A DNA stretch of 64,000 nucleotides from JAAURB01 sp049649525 (GTDB lineage Bacteria > Cyanobacteriota > Cyanobacteriia > Cyanobacteriales > Microcoleaceae): assembly GCA_049649525.1 (NCBI GenBank), contig JBARZE010000060.1:124001-188000 (forward strand), written 5' to 3'. Below, piece by piece: positions 34,018-43,846 of this stretch. The position numbers and the translations under genes were made by a program. Positions within the stretch are counted from its first letter, which is position 1. Each line of letters opens with the position of its first letter. Under the pieces are notes generated by a model that was not told the origin of the DNA, ran no database searches, and saw nothing but the letters and a program-made list of their open reading frames with translations.

Positions 34018-35160
34018 CTAAGTACCGGATGTCGCAGATAAGTACTTTTGGATAATGAATAAAGTTTCTTTAGGTTTAGGGGGTTTAACCAGAAAATCTG
34101 AAGCCCCAACTAACTTAGCTCGACTGCGATCGATCACATTATCTCGACTGGTTAGAATCACAACCGGAGTATTTTGAAATACAGGTGCATTCTTCAAAAA
34201 TTGACAAACTGTGTAACCATTGGCATTTGGCATGACTAAATCGAGGAAAATTAAATCGGGTTTATATTCTGCCACTTTCGCCAACGCTAGCACCGGGTCT
34301 TGAATTCCAATAATGGTATAGCCGGCTGACTGGACAATTTTTTCTAATACCTGAACGACAGTGGGACTATCATCAATACAAATAATCAGTCCTTTATGTG
34401 GGGGCGGTGCAGTAGAGTCTATCTCCGTATCCTGAAAAGTAGGATGAGGTAAATCCTTGATATTGCGAAATTGAATCAATCCCTTTTTGACCAACGGCAA
34501 CAGCATTTTAGTCACACTAACAACTGACTTGCGAGTGCGAGCGGAAATATCCCACAGAGTATATCTACCATTGAGATATTTACCCCAACCAGACAAAGCA
34601 GTGGGACTAATTGCTTTTTTGTAAACAGGAGTGAGGTTTGGACTCAAATTTTCAAATCCAGCATCATACCATCTTTGACCGAGTTGTTCTGCTTTGCTCA
34701 CCACGGCGGCTAACTCTCGTAAAGATAATGCTAACCCCAATGTAAGCTCTGAGTTGGTGCTCTCATGAGATTCCCACTGAATCACAGCATCACTGTAGCG
34801 ACTGAGGGAAAATAGCAATTCTAGGGCTGCAATCTGAATAATTGATTTGGCTTGAGCTAGAGTGATCTGTTCTGCGGCTACTCCTTGATAAAGTAACTGA
34901 TATTCCCAAGGCTTATCAGGCTCAAGAGAGAAAGACTGAATCTGAGGTTGCCAACGAGGGGCATATTTTTGAATTGCTCTTTGCCAACGTCTAACGCGAT
35001 GAAAATCTCCTGTTGCATATAATAATCGGCCATAGAACAAGTGAAGTTGCCCTTCTCGGGCGTGGCTCGTTATCACGAGTTGGCCAATAGCCATTTGCTG
35101 ACAAAGACGGTCGAGTTCTTCAAGCAAATAAGCGATCGTCGTAGATTCACTGGTCAACAT
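34018..35160 (-). CDS. PATAN-receiver response regulator (PatA/PixG type)
   Basis: A 380-residue regulator. The N-terminal 240 residues match the PATAN (DUF4388) domain of cyanobacterial PatA/PixG proteins, with GQLHLFYGRLLYATGDFHRV and WDISARTRKSVVSVTKMLLP. The C-terminal receiver (from about 255) has LIICIDDSPTVVQVLEKIV, the phospho-Asp in PDLIFLDLVMPNANGYTV, the Thr in PVVILTSRD and the Lys in DFLVKPPKPKE. Family members steer phototaxis through type IV pili or pattern heterocysts. The CheY gene 187 bases downstream is its likely partner. Because no other chemotaxis gene is beside it, the signal it serves cannot be told. Confidence 0.88.
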   Translation of the reverse strand: MLTSESTTIAYLLEELDRLCQQMAIGQLVITSHAREGQLHLFYGRLLYATGDFHRVRRWQRAIQKYAPRWQPQIQSFSLEPDKPWEYQLLYQGVAAEQITLAQAKSIIQIAALELLFSLSRYSDAVIQWESHESTNSELTLGLALSLRELAAVVSKAEQLGQRWYDAGFENLSPNLTPVYKKAISPTALSGWGKYLNGRYTLWDISARTRKSVVSVTKMLLPLVKKGLIQFRNIKDLPHPTFQDTEIDSTAPPPHKGLIICIDDSPTVVQVLEKIVQSAGYTIIGIQDPVLALAKVAEYKPDLIFLDLVMPNANGYTVCQFLKNAPVFQNTPVVILTSRDNVIDRSRAKLVGASDFLVKPPKPKETLFIIQKYLSATSGT

Positions 35161-36070
35161 ATTCTCCTCGTATTAGTACGTAGGTTATCTAAAAAGACAT
35201 CCTGAGAGGGTGGGACAAGGCTCCCATTACTATTATCACACAGCTTTTGAGGTGGCCTAATCGGGTCGGATCAATGCACTACTTCTGCTGGTATTAGGCA
35301 GTGGTGGGAGTTGAACCACAATTAACTCTCAACTGTTATACATCCAAAACAAAAAGACCCTTTTAGGCGGGAGAAACTTTACCTAAATTCCAATGTCACC
35401 TCACTTTTATAGACAATTTTGAATCGTAACTGTAGTGTAATTGTGTTCCGAGGGGTTGTGTTTGCGATCTAAAGTTCAACCAACCCGGCTACACTCATAA
35501 AGCAAAGACTACCTCAGATTGACGGTTTTTAACTCGAGATGAGTTGACTCGTTCAAATTATATCAATTCTCTTCATGAGTTATAAGATAGTTTATTGATG
35601 GGTGATTATTCTCTTTGCTGTCCATCTCCGCCCTCAGAATAATCAATCACAAAAAATATTTCAGTATATTTGATCCGGACTCAAGTGTATTTTATTGTTC
35701 AATACTCCGAAAAAATACGGAATTATTATCAAATTTTTTTTTTATTTCTTTGAGTCTAATTTGATCTCAGCAAAAGCAATAGTAAATCTAAAAACTTCAA
35801 TTCTATTTTGAACGCTGAAAGTTGACGGCTGAGGTGAATCATTCTAAAAAGCGATAGATTCCAGTCTGAATCAGTTTAATTTAGACCCGATTAAGTCAAT
35901 AATCTGTTATACGGTTTTATATGGATTTCAGGGATTGATTTGATCGCCATTGAAGCGATCGCCAATTCGATTGTGATCTCAATAAGGATAGAAGTTGTTT
36001 TCGATCAAATCATTTTCGGAAGCTAAAAGCTAGACTTGAAACAAGACTTTCCTCACTAATAATCTAACCC
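35161..36070. other. Long intergenic region (about 910 bases)
   Basis: No ORF with coding character on either strand. It lies between two divergent regulator genes and so must carry both promoters. HIP1-like GATCGCC motifs occur near 35940-35965. A short T-arm-like hairpin at 35304-35319 was judged not to be a tRNA. It is long for this window and might hold an sRNA, but I see no specific signature. Confidence 0.4.
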
Positions 36071-37879
36071 ATGATGATTCAGCTTCAACCGCATTCGTCC
36101 AAAGCCGATATCTTGGTGGTTGATGATACCCCAGTGAATTTGCGTCTGCTTTCCAACTTACTCAGTGAGCAAGGATATGAAGTTCGTAAAGCAATTAACG
36201 GACAAATGGCACTGACTGCAGTGTCCACAGCCCCCCCTGATTTAATCCTGCTCGATATTAATATGCCAGATCTGACCGGCTATGAAGTTTGTACTCAATT
36301 AAAAAATAATCAGAAAACAGCACAAATTCCTGTGATTTTTTTAAGTGCTCTCAGTGATGTTAACGATAAAGTCAAAGGGTTTACCGTCGGAGGTTCAGAC
36401 TATATTACTAAACCGTTTGAATACGAAGAAATTGTGCTTCGTGTCAATAATCAACTCGCCCTAAAAACCGCCGAAGAACAACTGTGGCGACTCAATGCAC
36501 AACTCGAACAACGAGTCCGTCAACGCACCCAACAACTCGAAACAGCTAACGCTCAACTACAACAGATCGCGTTTCATGATACTTTAACAGGGCTGCCTAA
36601 CCGGATTCAATTTCGCCAACAATTAGACACAGCGCTAACTCAACCCACCCCCGATGGGCAATTGGCTGTTTTATTTATTGACTGCGATCGCTTTAAAGTG
36701 GTTAACGACTCTTTGGGGCATTTAGTCGGAGATGAACTGTTAATTGCCTTGAGTCAGCGAATTAACCAGTCACTTCAGCCTCACGAGATCTTAGCTCGAC
36801 TCGGCGGAGATGAATTTGCTTTGTTACTACCGCAGGTCAGAGGAGCAAAAGAAGCTGTACAAACAGCAGAGAAGATTTTAGGGATCTTATCTCAACCGTT
36901 TAAGCTGAATCAATACGAAGTATTTATTAATGCCAGTATTGGAATTGCTTTGTCTTGCCTGGATCATAAAGATTCTGAACATTTATTAAGAGATGCTGAT
37001 ACCGCCCTGTATCAAGCCAAAGCCAATGGTCGAGGATGTTATCATATCTTTGATCGGACTCTGCATCTTGCAGTGGTCAACGCTTTAGAGTTAGAATCTG
37101 AGTTACATCGCGCCGTCGATCAGCAACAACTTGTTGTTCATTATCAGCCAATCCTAAGCCTGACAACAGGAACAATTGAAGGATTTGAAGCGCTGGTTCG
37201 GTGGTATCATCCAACACGAGGCTTGATTAGTCCAGAATCATTTATTCCGATTGCCGAAGAAACTGGCTTAATGACTCAGATCAGTCATTGGGTTTTGAAG
37301 CAAGCTTGCCATCAATTACGGGTCTGGCAACAACAAGGAGAGCTTCATGATTCGGTATTCGTCAGCGTTAACTTATCTACTCAGCAGTTTGCCCAATTAG
37401 ATTTAGTGGAGCAAATAGAGCAAGTCTTAAAGGAAACTCACATTCATCCTCGCTGTCTGAAGTTAGAAATTACAGAAAATGCGATTATGGATAATCCCAC
37501 AACAGCAGCAGAGATTCTACAACAACTTCAACAGCGTCAGATTCAACTGGGAATTGATGATTTTGGCACAGGTTATTCCTCTTTGAGCTATCTTCATTCT
37601 TTCCCGGTCGATACTTTAAAAATCGATCGCTCTTTTATCGAACATCTTGATGGTACACCGGAAAACGTAAAGCTGGTCTCAGTGATTCTGGGTATTGCTC
37701 AAACGATGAACATGAGTGTAATTGCTGAAGGAATAGAAACCCAACAGCAATTAGTTCAACTCCGTAGCTTAGACTGTAATTTAGGCCAAGGCTATTACTT
37801 TTCTGAGCCACTTCCACCGGAAAAAGCGATTAAGCTGGCAACGGAACAATCGAAGTGGTTAGACTTGATACATGAATGA
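36071..37879 (+). CDS. Response regulator with GGDEF and EAL domains (c-di-GMP turnover)
   Basis: A 602-residue regulator: receiver (ADILVVDDTPVNLRLL, phospho-Asp in LILLDINMPDLTGYEV, Lys in YITKPFEYEE), a coiled-coil linker (about 125-165), GGDEF (intact RLGGDEFALLL, about residues 245-249) and EAL (EGFEALVRW, about 373-375; also ITENAIMDNP, DDFGTGYSSLSYL, LKIDRSF and IAEGIET). Both catalytic sites look complete, so it may make and break c-di-GMP. The inhibitory RxxD site before GGDEF reads QPHE and is therefore absent, suggesting no product feedback. The kinase gene downstream overlaps by four bases (ATGA), so the kinase and its receiver partner are made together. Confidence 0.93.
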   Translation: MMIQLQPHSSKADILVVDDTPVNLRLLSNLLSEQGYEVRKAINGQMALTAVSTAPPDLILLDINMPDLTGYEVCTQLKNNQKTAQIPVIFLSALSDVNDKVKGFTVGGSDYITKPFEYEEIVLRVNNQLALKTAEEQLWRLNAQLEQRVRQRTQQLETANAQLQQIAFHDTLTGLPNRIQFRQQLDTALTQPTPDGQLAVLFIDCDRFKVVNDSLGHLVGDELLIALSQRINQSLQPHEILARLGGDEFALLLPQVRGAKEAVQTAEKILGILSQPFKLNQYEVFINASIGIALSCLDHKDSEHLLRDADTALYQAKANGRGCYHIFDRTLHLAVVNALELESELHRAVDQQQLVVHYQPILSLTTGTIEGFEALVRWYHPTRGLISPESFIPIAEETGLMTQISHWVLKQACHQLRVWQQQGELHDSVFVSVNLSTQQFAQLDLVEQIEQVLKETHIHPRCLKLEITENAIMDNPTTAAEILQQLQQRQIQLGIDDFGTGYSSLSYLHSFPVDTLKIDRSFIEHLDGTPENVKLVSVILGIAQTMNMSVIAEGIETQQQLVQLRSLDCNLGQGYYFSEPLPPEKAIKLATEQSKWLDLIHE

Positions 37880-39246
37880 TTTTAACCCGCATGAATGATC
37901 CAGAATTAAGTTCACTGAAAGCCGATATTCTCATTGTTGATGATACACCCGCTAATTTACGACTACTGTCAACGATGATGGTTGATCGTGGCTATAATGT
38001 ACGTCAAGCGATTAATGGTCAAATGGCATTGACGGCCACTAAAGCAATGATTCCCGATCTAATTTTATTGGATATTAATATGCCTGGAATGAGTGGTTAT
38101 GAGGTGTGTGAAAAGCTGAAGCAAGATTCAAAAACGGCTGATGTGCCTGTGATTTTTTTAAGTGCATTTGATGATATTAATGAAAAAGTCAAAGCATTTA
38201 AAGTCGGTGGGAGTGATTATATTACTAAACCATTTGAGTTTGAAGAAGTGATTGTTCGGATTCAAAATCAACTGACGATTCAACAGCTTCAAAAACAACT
38301 TCAAGATCAAAATCAGCAGCTTCAAACCGCACTCGGTGAGCTGAGAATGGTACAAGCTCAACTGATTCAAAAAGAAAAAATGGCAAGTTTAGCTCAGCTT
38401 GTAGCAGGCATTGCCCACGAAATTAATAATCCAGTCAGCTTTATTTCAGGTAATATTAGTTATGCTCATGAATACATTCAGAGTTTACTCAGTCTGATTG
38501 CTTTATATCAAAAAGAATATCCCAATCCTAGTGAAACTATTCAAGAGCTGACTGAAGAGATTGATCTAGACTTTTTGATATTAGACATTCAAAAAATTAT
38601 GGGATCAATGAAAACGGGTGTAGATCGAATTAGAACAATTATTTTAGCGCTCAAAATTTTCTCTCGCTTAGACGAATCGGATATTAAAACAGTTGATTTA
38701 CATCAAGGAATTGAAAGTACATTATTATTTTTACAACATCGAATAGACGGAGACGATCAATGTCCCGCGATTCAAATCGTTAAAGATTATCAAGAATTAC
38801 CACTCGTGACTTGCTATGCGAGTCAAATTAATCAAGTATTTTATAGTGTTTTAGATAATGCGATTGATGCCCTACAGCAGCAAGATCATCAGACTCAAGT
38901 AACAGATTATGTTCCTACCCTTTGGATTTCGACCGCACACACTAATCCCGAAAAGGTGATAATTCGGATTAAAGATAACGGCATCGGCATCCCAGAAGAG
39001 ATTCAACCCCGTTTATTCGATCCATTTTTCACCACAAAGCCCGTCGGTGGGGGGCAGGGTTTGGGATTGTTGACAAGCTATCAAATTGTGGTACAAAAAC
39101 ACAAGGGACATTTAATCTGTCATTCTGCTCCCGGAAACGGAGCCGAGTTTGTGATTGAAATTCCTATCCACTTAAACAATACTAGTTCTAAACCTGAATC
39201 TTTACTCTCAGCGATTGGGCTAGAAAATCAAACCTGTGAACTTTAA
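37876..39246 (+). CDS. Receiver-histidine kinase hybrid
   Basis: A 456-residue soluble hybrid. A receiver (ADILIVDDTPANLRLLSTMM; phospho-Asp in LILLDINMPGMSGYEVC; Lys in YITKPFEFEE) precedes a coiled coil and the kinase core. The H-box is in AQLVAGIAHEINNPVSFISGN, cited as a landmark, the N-box in VFYSVLDNAIDALQQ and the G-boxes in IKDNGIGIPEE and QGLGLLTSYQIV. It has no membrane segment, so it works as a cytoplasmic relay. The first ATG overlaps the stop of the REC-GGDEF-EAL gene, which makes that protein its probable partner. The receiver sequences of the two are close, so one may have arisen by duplication. Confidence 0.92.
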   Translation: MILTRMNDPELSSLKADILIVDDTPANLRLLSTMMVDRGYNVRQAINGQMALTATKAMIPDLILLDINMPGMSGYEVCEKLKQDSKTADVPVIFLSAFDDINEKVKAFKVGGSDYITKPFEFEEVIVRIQNQLTIQQLQKQLQDQNQQLQTALGELRMVQAQLIQKEKMASLAQLVAGIAHEINNPVSFISGNISYAHEYIQSLLSLIALYQKEYPNPSETIQELTEEIDLDFLILDIQKIMGSMKTGVDRIRTIILALKIFSRLDESDIKTVDLHQGIESTLLFLQHRIDGDDQCPAIQIVKDYQELPLVTCYASQINQVFYSVLDNAIDALQQQDHQTQVTDYVPTLWISTAHTNPEKVIIRIKDNGIGIPEEIQPRLFDPFFTTKPVGGGQGLGLLTSYQIVVQKHKGHLICHSAPGNGAEFVIEIPIHLNNTSSKPESLLSAIGLENQTCEL

Positions 39247-40126
39247 CAGAATCTGGAAATTACTCAAACAAGCAGTTAAGGAATGGCAACAGGATAAAGT
39301 ACCTATCCTGGCGGCCGCCTTAGCATATTATATGTTATTCTCCATTGCCCCAATGTTGATTATTGTGATTGCTGTTGTGGGTTTTATTGTCGGGGAAAGC
39401 GTTGCTCGGCAGGAAGTCATCGAACAGATGGAAGGGTTAATTGGTGCTGATGCAGCCGAGTCGGTTCGGATGGTGATTCAGAACCAGTTTAAGCCAGCGT
39501 CTAATATCATTGCCACAGTTGTTGCTATTCTAACGGTTATTTTTGGTGCGACTACCGTTGTGGTTCAACTCAAACAAGCCTTAAACATGATTTGGGATGT
39601 GGCAGCTAAACCCGGACAAGGAGTCAAAGGCTTTATTGTAACTCGGATTAAGTCGATTTTAATGATCATGGGAATAGGCTTAATTTTGCTGTTGTCTTTG
39701 ATTTTGAGTGCAGTTTTAACTGGAGTGGGTGGCATCTTAGAACAAAATTTACCAGTCCCCAGTATCGTGTGGTCACTGGCGGATAATCTCATTTCTGTGC
39801 TGTTAATGACCCTATTATTTGGTCAAATTTACCGGGTTTTACCCGATGTTGAGATTGCCTGGAAAGATGTCCTCGTCGGTTCAGTCATTACCGCCATTTT
39901 ATTCACCCTCGGTAAAGCTGGAATTAGTTTATATTTAGGCACAAGCAGTGTCGGCTCAGCTTATGGGGCAGCGGGTTCATTGGTGATTTTTCTCATGTGG
40001 ATGTTTTATTCCGCTCAAATTTTCCTGTTTGGGGCAGAATTAACAAAAGTTTGGGCCAGAACTTATGGCTCTAAAATTAGACCGGATGAGAATGCGGTTC
40101 CGGAAAGTCAAATCAATCAGTTATGA
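39236..40126 (+). CDS. YihY/BrkB family inner-membrane protein
   Basis: A 296-residue integral membrane protein of the YihY/BrkB family, formerly mis-annotated as ribonuclease BN. It shows the N-terminal KVPILAAALAYYMLFSIAPM and the later segments VSVIIGIT-like FGATTVVVQLKQALNMIW and GSAYGAAGSLVIFLMWMFYS with six hydrophobic helices. The function of the family is not settled; transport or an effect on membrane proteins has been proposed. It begins with a GTG inside the last codons of the kinase gene (11-base overlap), so it belongs to the same operon. Confidence 0.9.
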   Translation: MNFNRIWKLLKQAVKEWQQDKVPILAAALAYYMLFSIAPMLIIVIAVVGFIVGESVARQEVIEQMEGLIGADAAESVRMVIQNQFKPASNIIATVVAILTVIFGATTVVVQLKQALNMIWDVAAKPGQGVKGFIVTRIKSILMIMGIGLILLLSLILSAVLTGVGGILEQNLPVPSIVWSLADNLISVLLMTLLFGQIYRVLPDVEIAWKDVLVGSVITAILFTLGKAGISLYLGTSSVGSAYGAAGSLVIFLMWMFYSAQIFLFGAELTKVWARTYGSKIRPDENAVPESQINQL

Positions 40127-40169
40127 ATTATGAGTGATGAATTATCAATTCATACCCACGAGTAATCAT

Positions 40170-40253
40170 CATTACCTCCGTACTTTGGTTACATGTAACG
40201 TCACGACAACTCATTACCTCCGTACTTTGGTTACATGTAACGTCACGACAACC
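40170..40253. repeat. Two tandem copies of a 42-bp unit containing a TTACATGTAA palindrome
   Basis: Two almost identical 42-base units (CATTACCTCCGTACTTTGG, then the palindrome GTTACATGTAAC, then GTCACGACAAC), followed by a third partial CATTAC at 40254-40259. The units differ at the last base only. The same palindromic core occurs at 22616 and 63225. Confidence 0.9.
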
Positions 40254-40272
40254 CATTACTTGTACCTAAATC

Positions 40273-40749
40273 ATGAATCTTACTGAATTATTAGAACCCA
40301 TTGCAAGTCAATTTCGCAGCATGGGCATCCCAGAACCCATTACCCATTGGGGACATCCGGTGATGATGGGAATTGTGATTTTTGTTATGGGTAGCTTTGT
40401 CGGATACTCCGGATGGAAAGGGCGACTCACAACTGATGAAAAAGTAGCGACGACTAACCATTCTGCCCATGGTAAACTGGCCCCGTGGATGTTTTTATTT
40501 CTTGCCTTGGGCTATACTGGTGGACTGTTGTCTCTCGTCATGCAACGGCAGCCCATTCTAGAAAGCCCTCATTTTTGGACAGGGACGGTGTTACTCGGGT
40601 TGCTCGGCCTCAATGGTTTAATTTCCCTCAGCGGATTTGGCGGTGGTAAAGCCGTGTTCCGTACGACTCATGCTTATGTGGGCAGCATTGCTCTGGGATT
40701 GATGCTGATTCATGTTGTATTAGGTTTAAAATTGGGCTTCTCAATATAA
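40273..40749 (+). CDS. DUF4079 family membrane protein
   Basis: A 158-residue integral membrane protein with four hydrophobic segments, of the DUF4079 type found in cyanobacteria and plastids. Landmarks are THWGHPVMMGIVIFVMGSFV, a loop with SGWKGRLTTD, APWMFLFLALGYTGGLLSL and the C-terminal RTTHAYVGSIALGLMLIHV. The histidines in the first and last helices (HWGHP, THAYVG, LIHV) are placed like haem ligands of cytochrome-b-type proteins, but haem binding is only a guess. comEC follows directly on the same strand and is probably in the same transcript. Confidence 0.8.
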   Translation: MNLTELLEPIASQFRSMGIPEPITHWGHPVMMGIVIFVMGSFVGYSGWKGRLTTDEKVATTNHSAHGKLAPWMFLFLALGYTGGLLSLVMQRQPILESPHFWTGTVLLGLLGLNGLISLSGFGGGKAVFRTTHAYVGSIALGLMLIHVVLGLKLGFSI

Positions 40750-40782
40750 TTGGGTTCTGCGCCCCACAGATTCGGATTAACC

Positions 40783-43299
40783 ATGAATCAAACGGCAGCC
40801 TTCATTTATGGAATTGCTTATATTCTAGGATTACTCGTGAGTGCCTACAGTTGGGGTCGCTCTGGGGTACTCTTGGTGGGTTTGATTTTAGCGATCGCCA
40901 CTGTGTGTTGGCAATGGTTTATTCGTAAACTGCGAAAATCTCAAACCCTATTCAAATTGGAATCCGGGCAACAGATACTTTCTCCTGCAGTCGGTAATGA
41001 AGTTGAAGAGTTGTTGACCCAGCCCCCAGAGAGAAAGCAGAGGGTTTCTCAACGCTTACTACAACTGAGTCGTTCGATTCCCAAAGTTCCAGAAACAGTG
41101 TGGTTGATGGCGGGTTTAATTGCAGTATTGGCGAGTCTTTACCTCGACTTACGCACCCCAACCCCGGCAGTCAATGATGTCAGTCGGCTGATTCCTCAAA
41201 GTGGTAGTACTCAAAATTTATTAATGACTGTTCGGGGAAAAGTTGCCAATTCTCCTCGGGTAACTCGTTCAGGTCGGGGTCAATTCTGGTTCAATCCCTA
41301 TCAAGTTAGCGAAATAGCGGGCAATGATAAACCCGTCGCAGTCAGTCAAGATGTGATCGGCAAACTCTATGTCACAGTCCCCTTATTGCAGGCGACAGGG
41401 CTTTATCCAGGGGCAGATATTGCCATTACAGGCAGCCTCTACAAGCCTCAACCGCCTTCTAATCCTGGGGCGTTTGACTTCAAAGCCTATTTAGCCCGTC
41501 AAGGGGCATTTGCGGGGCTAAGAGGCCGTTATCTGAGTCCTATTCAACCGTTGCAACAGTCACCTTGGGGATGGTCTACCTTACAACAACGAATTTTACA
41601 GGCGATTGTGGGGAAGTTGGGCGTTCCAGAAGGGTCTCTACTCAGTGCAATCGTACTGGGTCGCCGTGCGGTTGATTTACCCTATGATATTCGTGATGCG
41701 TTTGTACAGGTGGGATTAGCCCATGTATTAGCCGCTTCTGGGTTTCACGTCTCCTTATTACTGGGAACTGTACTCACATTAACTCGTCGGTTACAGGCTC
41801 AGACTCGCTTAAGTTTAGGTTCATTGACCCTGTTGGGTTATGTCGGACTCACAGGCGGTTCTGCATCGGTATTACGGGCGGCTTTAATGGGGGGTGCGGC
41901 TTTAATTGGTTTAGTCTTACAACGTCAAGTTAAATCCCTGAATGTCTTATTTGCTGTCGCTATTGTATTACTGTTGTGGAATCCCCAATGGATTTGGGAT
42001 TTAGGATTTCAATTTAGTTTCCTGGCCACAATCGGATTACTCGTTACAGCCCCGGCTATTGTCAAGCGTTTGAAGATACTGCCCCCAACGATTGCCACTC
42101 TGATTGCGGTTCCGGTTGCGGCGGCTGTGTGGACCTTACCCCTACAACTTTACACGTTTAAGGTGGTTTCACCCTACAGTATTCTGGTCAATATCCTGAC
42201 GGTACCGTTTATTGTTGTCAATACCCTCGGCGGGATGATTAGTGCTGCAGTTGCATTGATTATCCCGACTGCAGGCGGTGCGATCGCCGGGTTGTTACAT
42301 TATCCCCTCGTCGGTTTAATTCAGATTGTTCAACGCTTTGCCCAACTTCCCGGTAATTCTATGACTGTCGGGGCTGTTTCAGAGATGCAACTAATTGCCC
42401 TCTATACTCTCTACTGCATCGTTTGGGCGGGTTGCGAAATTTATCACTCTCAGCGGCAAGATAACAATCAATTTTATCCCCCTCAACCCAGTCGCGTTTG
42501 GTTACGTCCCATTCCTATTGCAATTCTAGTGGCGTTTTTACTGATCGCAGTCCCAGCGGGATACAGTAAATATTCTCGTTTTCAGGTGACTGTGTTGAAT
42601 ACGCCCGGAGAACCTATTTTATTGATTGAAGATCAAGGAGAAATTACTTTAGTTAATAGTGGGGGTAAAAACACTGCGCGTTATACAGTTTTACCTGTTT
42701 TACAACAGCAGGGAATTAATCAGATAGATTGGTCTGTTGCTACTCATTCTCGCCTCGGCTTAAGTATTGGTTGGCAAACGATTTTAGAGAAAATCCCGGT
42801 TGAGATCTTTTATGATAACCCAGCCTCAAAAAAAACCTATGAAGTCAGTAATCAAGCAATTCAAGCCGCTTTAGAACAACAAAACGGGATATATATTCCC
42901 TTGGCGGTTGAAAATCCGGTTGAATTGGGTTCAACTCAGATAGAATTGATCGATGCTGAGACCCCAATGGTTAAATTTCTCATCCGTAATCAAATATGGA
43001 TGTTGTTTGGAGATATTTCCTTGAAAGAACAGGAAGATTTGATTAAACAACAAGGCTTAAACCCGGTTGATGTATTGTGGTGGTCGGGAAGACGGCTCGA
43101 TCAAAGAGTATTACAATTGTTACGACCGAAAGTGGCGATCGCTTCATCTGAGTCTATTGATCCAGAGACGATTGAACAACTGTATCAGCAACAAGTCCAG
43201 GTGTTTTGGGTCGGGCGAGATGGGGCGTTGCAATGGACACCGAGTGAAGGCTTTTCTACTCACCTCAGTTCCGATGAAACCGATGGCTCATTTCTCTGA
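40783..43299 (+). CDS. comEC: ComEC/Rec2 competence membrane channel
   Basis: A DNA-uptake channel of about 838 residues. An N-terminal OB-like region (VRGKVANSPRVTRSGRGQFW), the Competence domain with SLLSAIVLGRRAVDLPYDIR and VLAASGFHVSLLLGTV, and about ten helices are seen, followed by a degenerate metallo-beta-lactamase-like C-terminal part from about residue 610. There the usual HxHxDH nuclease motif is not found (the spot reads TVLNTPGEPILLIEDQGE, cited as a landmark), so nuclease activity is unlikely. The ATG at 40783 (MNQTAAFIYG) is better than the TTG at 40750. The gene suggests that the strain can take up DNA. Confidence 0.9.
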   Translation: MNQTAAFIYGIAYILGLLVSAYSWGRSGVLLVGLILAIATVCWQWFIRKLRKSQTLFKLESGQQILSPAVGNEVEELLTQPPERKQRVSQRLLQLSRSIPKVPETVWLMAGLIAVLASLYLDLRTPTPAVNDVSRLIPQSGSTQNLLMTVRGKVANSPRVTRSGRGQFWFNPYQVSEIAGNDKPVAVSQDVIGKLYVTVPLLQATGLYPGADIAITGSLYKPQPPSNPGAFDFKAYLARQGAFAGLRGRYLSPIQPLQQSPWGWSTLQQRILQAIVGKLGVPEGSLLSAIVLGRRAVDLPYDIRDAFVQVGLAHVLAASGFHVSLLLGTVLTLTRRLQAQTRLSLGSLTLLGYVGLTGGSASVLRAALMGGAALIGLVLQRQVKSLNVLFAVAIVLLLWNPQWIWDLGFQFSFLATIGLLVTAPAIVKRLKILPPTIATLIAVPVAAAVWTLPLQLYTFKVVSPYSILVNILTVPFIVVNTLGGMISAAVALIIPTAGGAIAGLLHYPLVGLIQIVQRFAQLPGNSMTVGAVSEMQLIALYTLYCIVWAGCEIYHSQRQDNNQFYPPQPSRVWLRPIPIAILVAFLLIAVPAGYSKYSRFQVTVLNTPGEPILLIEDQGEITLVNSGGKNTARYTVLPVLQQQGINQIDWSVATHSRLGLSIGWQTILEKIPVEIFYDNPASKKTYEVSNQAIQAALEQQNGIYIPLAVENPVELGSTQIELIDAETPMVKFLIRNQIWMLFGDISLKEQEDLIKQQGLNPVDVLWWSGRRLDQRVLQLLRPKVAIASSESIDPETIEQLYQQQVQVFWVGRDGALQWTPSEGFSTHLSSDETDGSFL

Positions 43300-43344
43300 T
43301 ATAATTAAAAGCACCAATCTTGAATATGATTTCAGATTTAATGT

Positions 43345-43436
43345 GGAGAGGTGGCAGAGCTTGGTTGAATGCGGCAGACTCGAAATCTGTTAGAGGTCTT
43401 ATGGGCTTCTCGTGGGTTCGAATCCCACCCTCTCCG
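43345..43436 (+). tRNA. tRNA-Ser (anticodon CGA)
   Basis: A class II tRNA of 92 nt. The acceptor stem GGAGAGG pairs with CCTCTCC, then discriminator G. The anticodon loop CTCGAAA with CGA at 43381-43383 sits on a GCAGA/TCTGT stem. A long variable arm follows (TAGAGGTCTTATGGGCTTCTC). The T-arm is GTGGG-TTCGAAT-CCCAC. The CCA end is not encoded. It reads UCG codons and lies 45 bases after comEC on the same strand. Confidence 0.96.
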
Positions 43437-43846
43437 TTTTAATTAAGGCTTAGGGTCTGAATGACTCCGTAAAAATTGTTGGACTCGAAGAAGGAATTCT
43501 TGCGGGCAGATGTCTTTATCGGTCAAAATATTACTAATTCTATTTCTGACTTCAATTTAGCAGCACTGATTTTAATCGATTGCAGAGCCTGTTTAGAGCA
43601 TCTCTTTGACTGTTATAAACCCTCTAGACTAGCCCCTAACTAACGAACTCATTACAAATTATCACGTTATATCCTACCATTTTCCCAGGATTTATACAAT
43701 ACAGCAGGATGAAGTTAAGAACCGCTTTTCATTAAATGTAAAGATTGAATTTAGTGTTGGGAATACTATCAATAGCGATAGACTTTGATGATAGCTGAAC
43801 TAAATATTTCAGTAATTTTTATTAGGGATTCTATTATATTTTTTAG
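43437..43846. other. Region between tRNA-Ser and the kinase pseudogene
   Basis: About 410 bases. A short open frame around 43500-43640 (SKKEFLRADVFIGQNITNS, then LAALILIDCRACLEHLFD) looks like a coding relic but has no clear start and no family I know. Otherwise no element was recognised. Confidence 0.35.

Noticed and set aside
35304..35319. T-arm-like hairpin (GTGGGAGTTGAACCAC) suggesting a tRNA
   Set aside because: No matching acceptor stem, anticodon arm or D-arm could be found on either strand.
43345..43846. tRNA-Ser as integration site of a mobile element
   Set aside because: No duplicated tRNA 3' end, integrase or flanking repeat was found; the decayed region beside it looks like gene loss.
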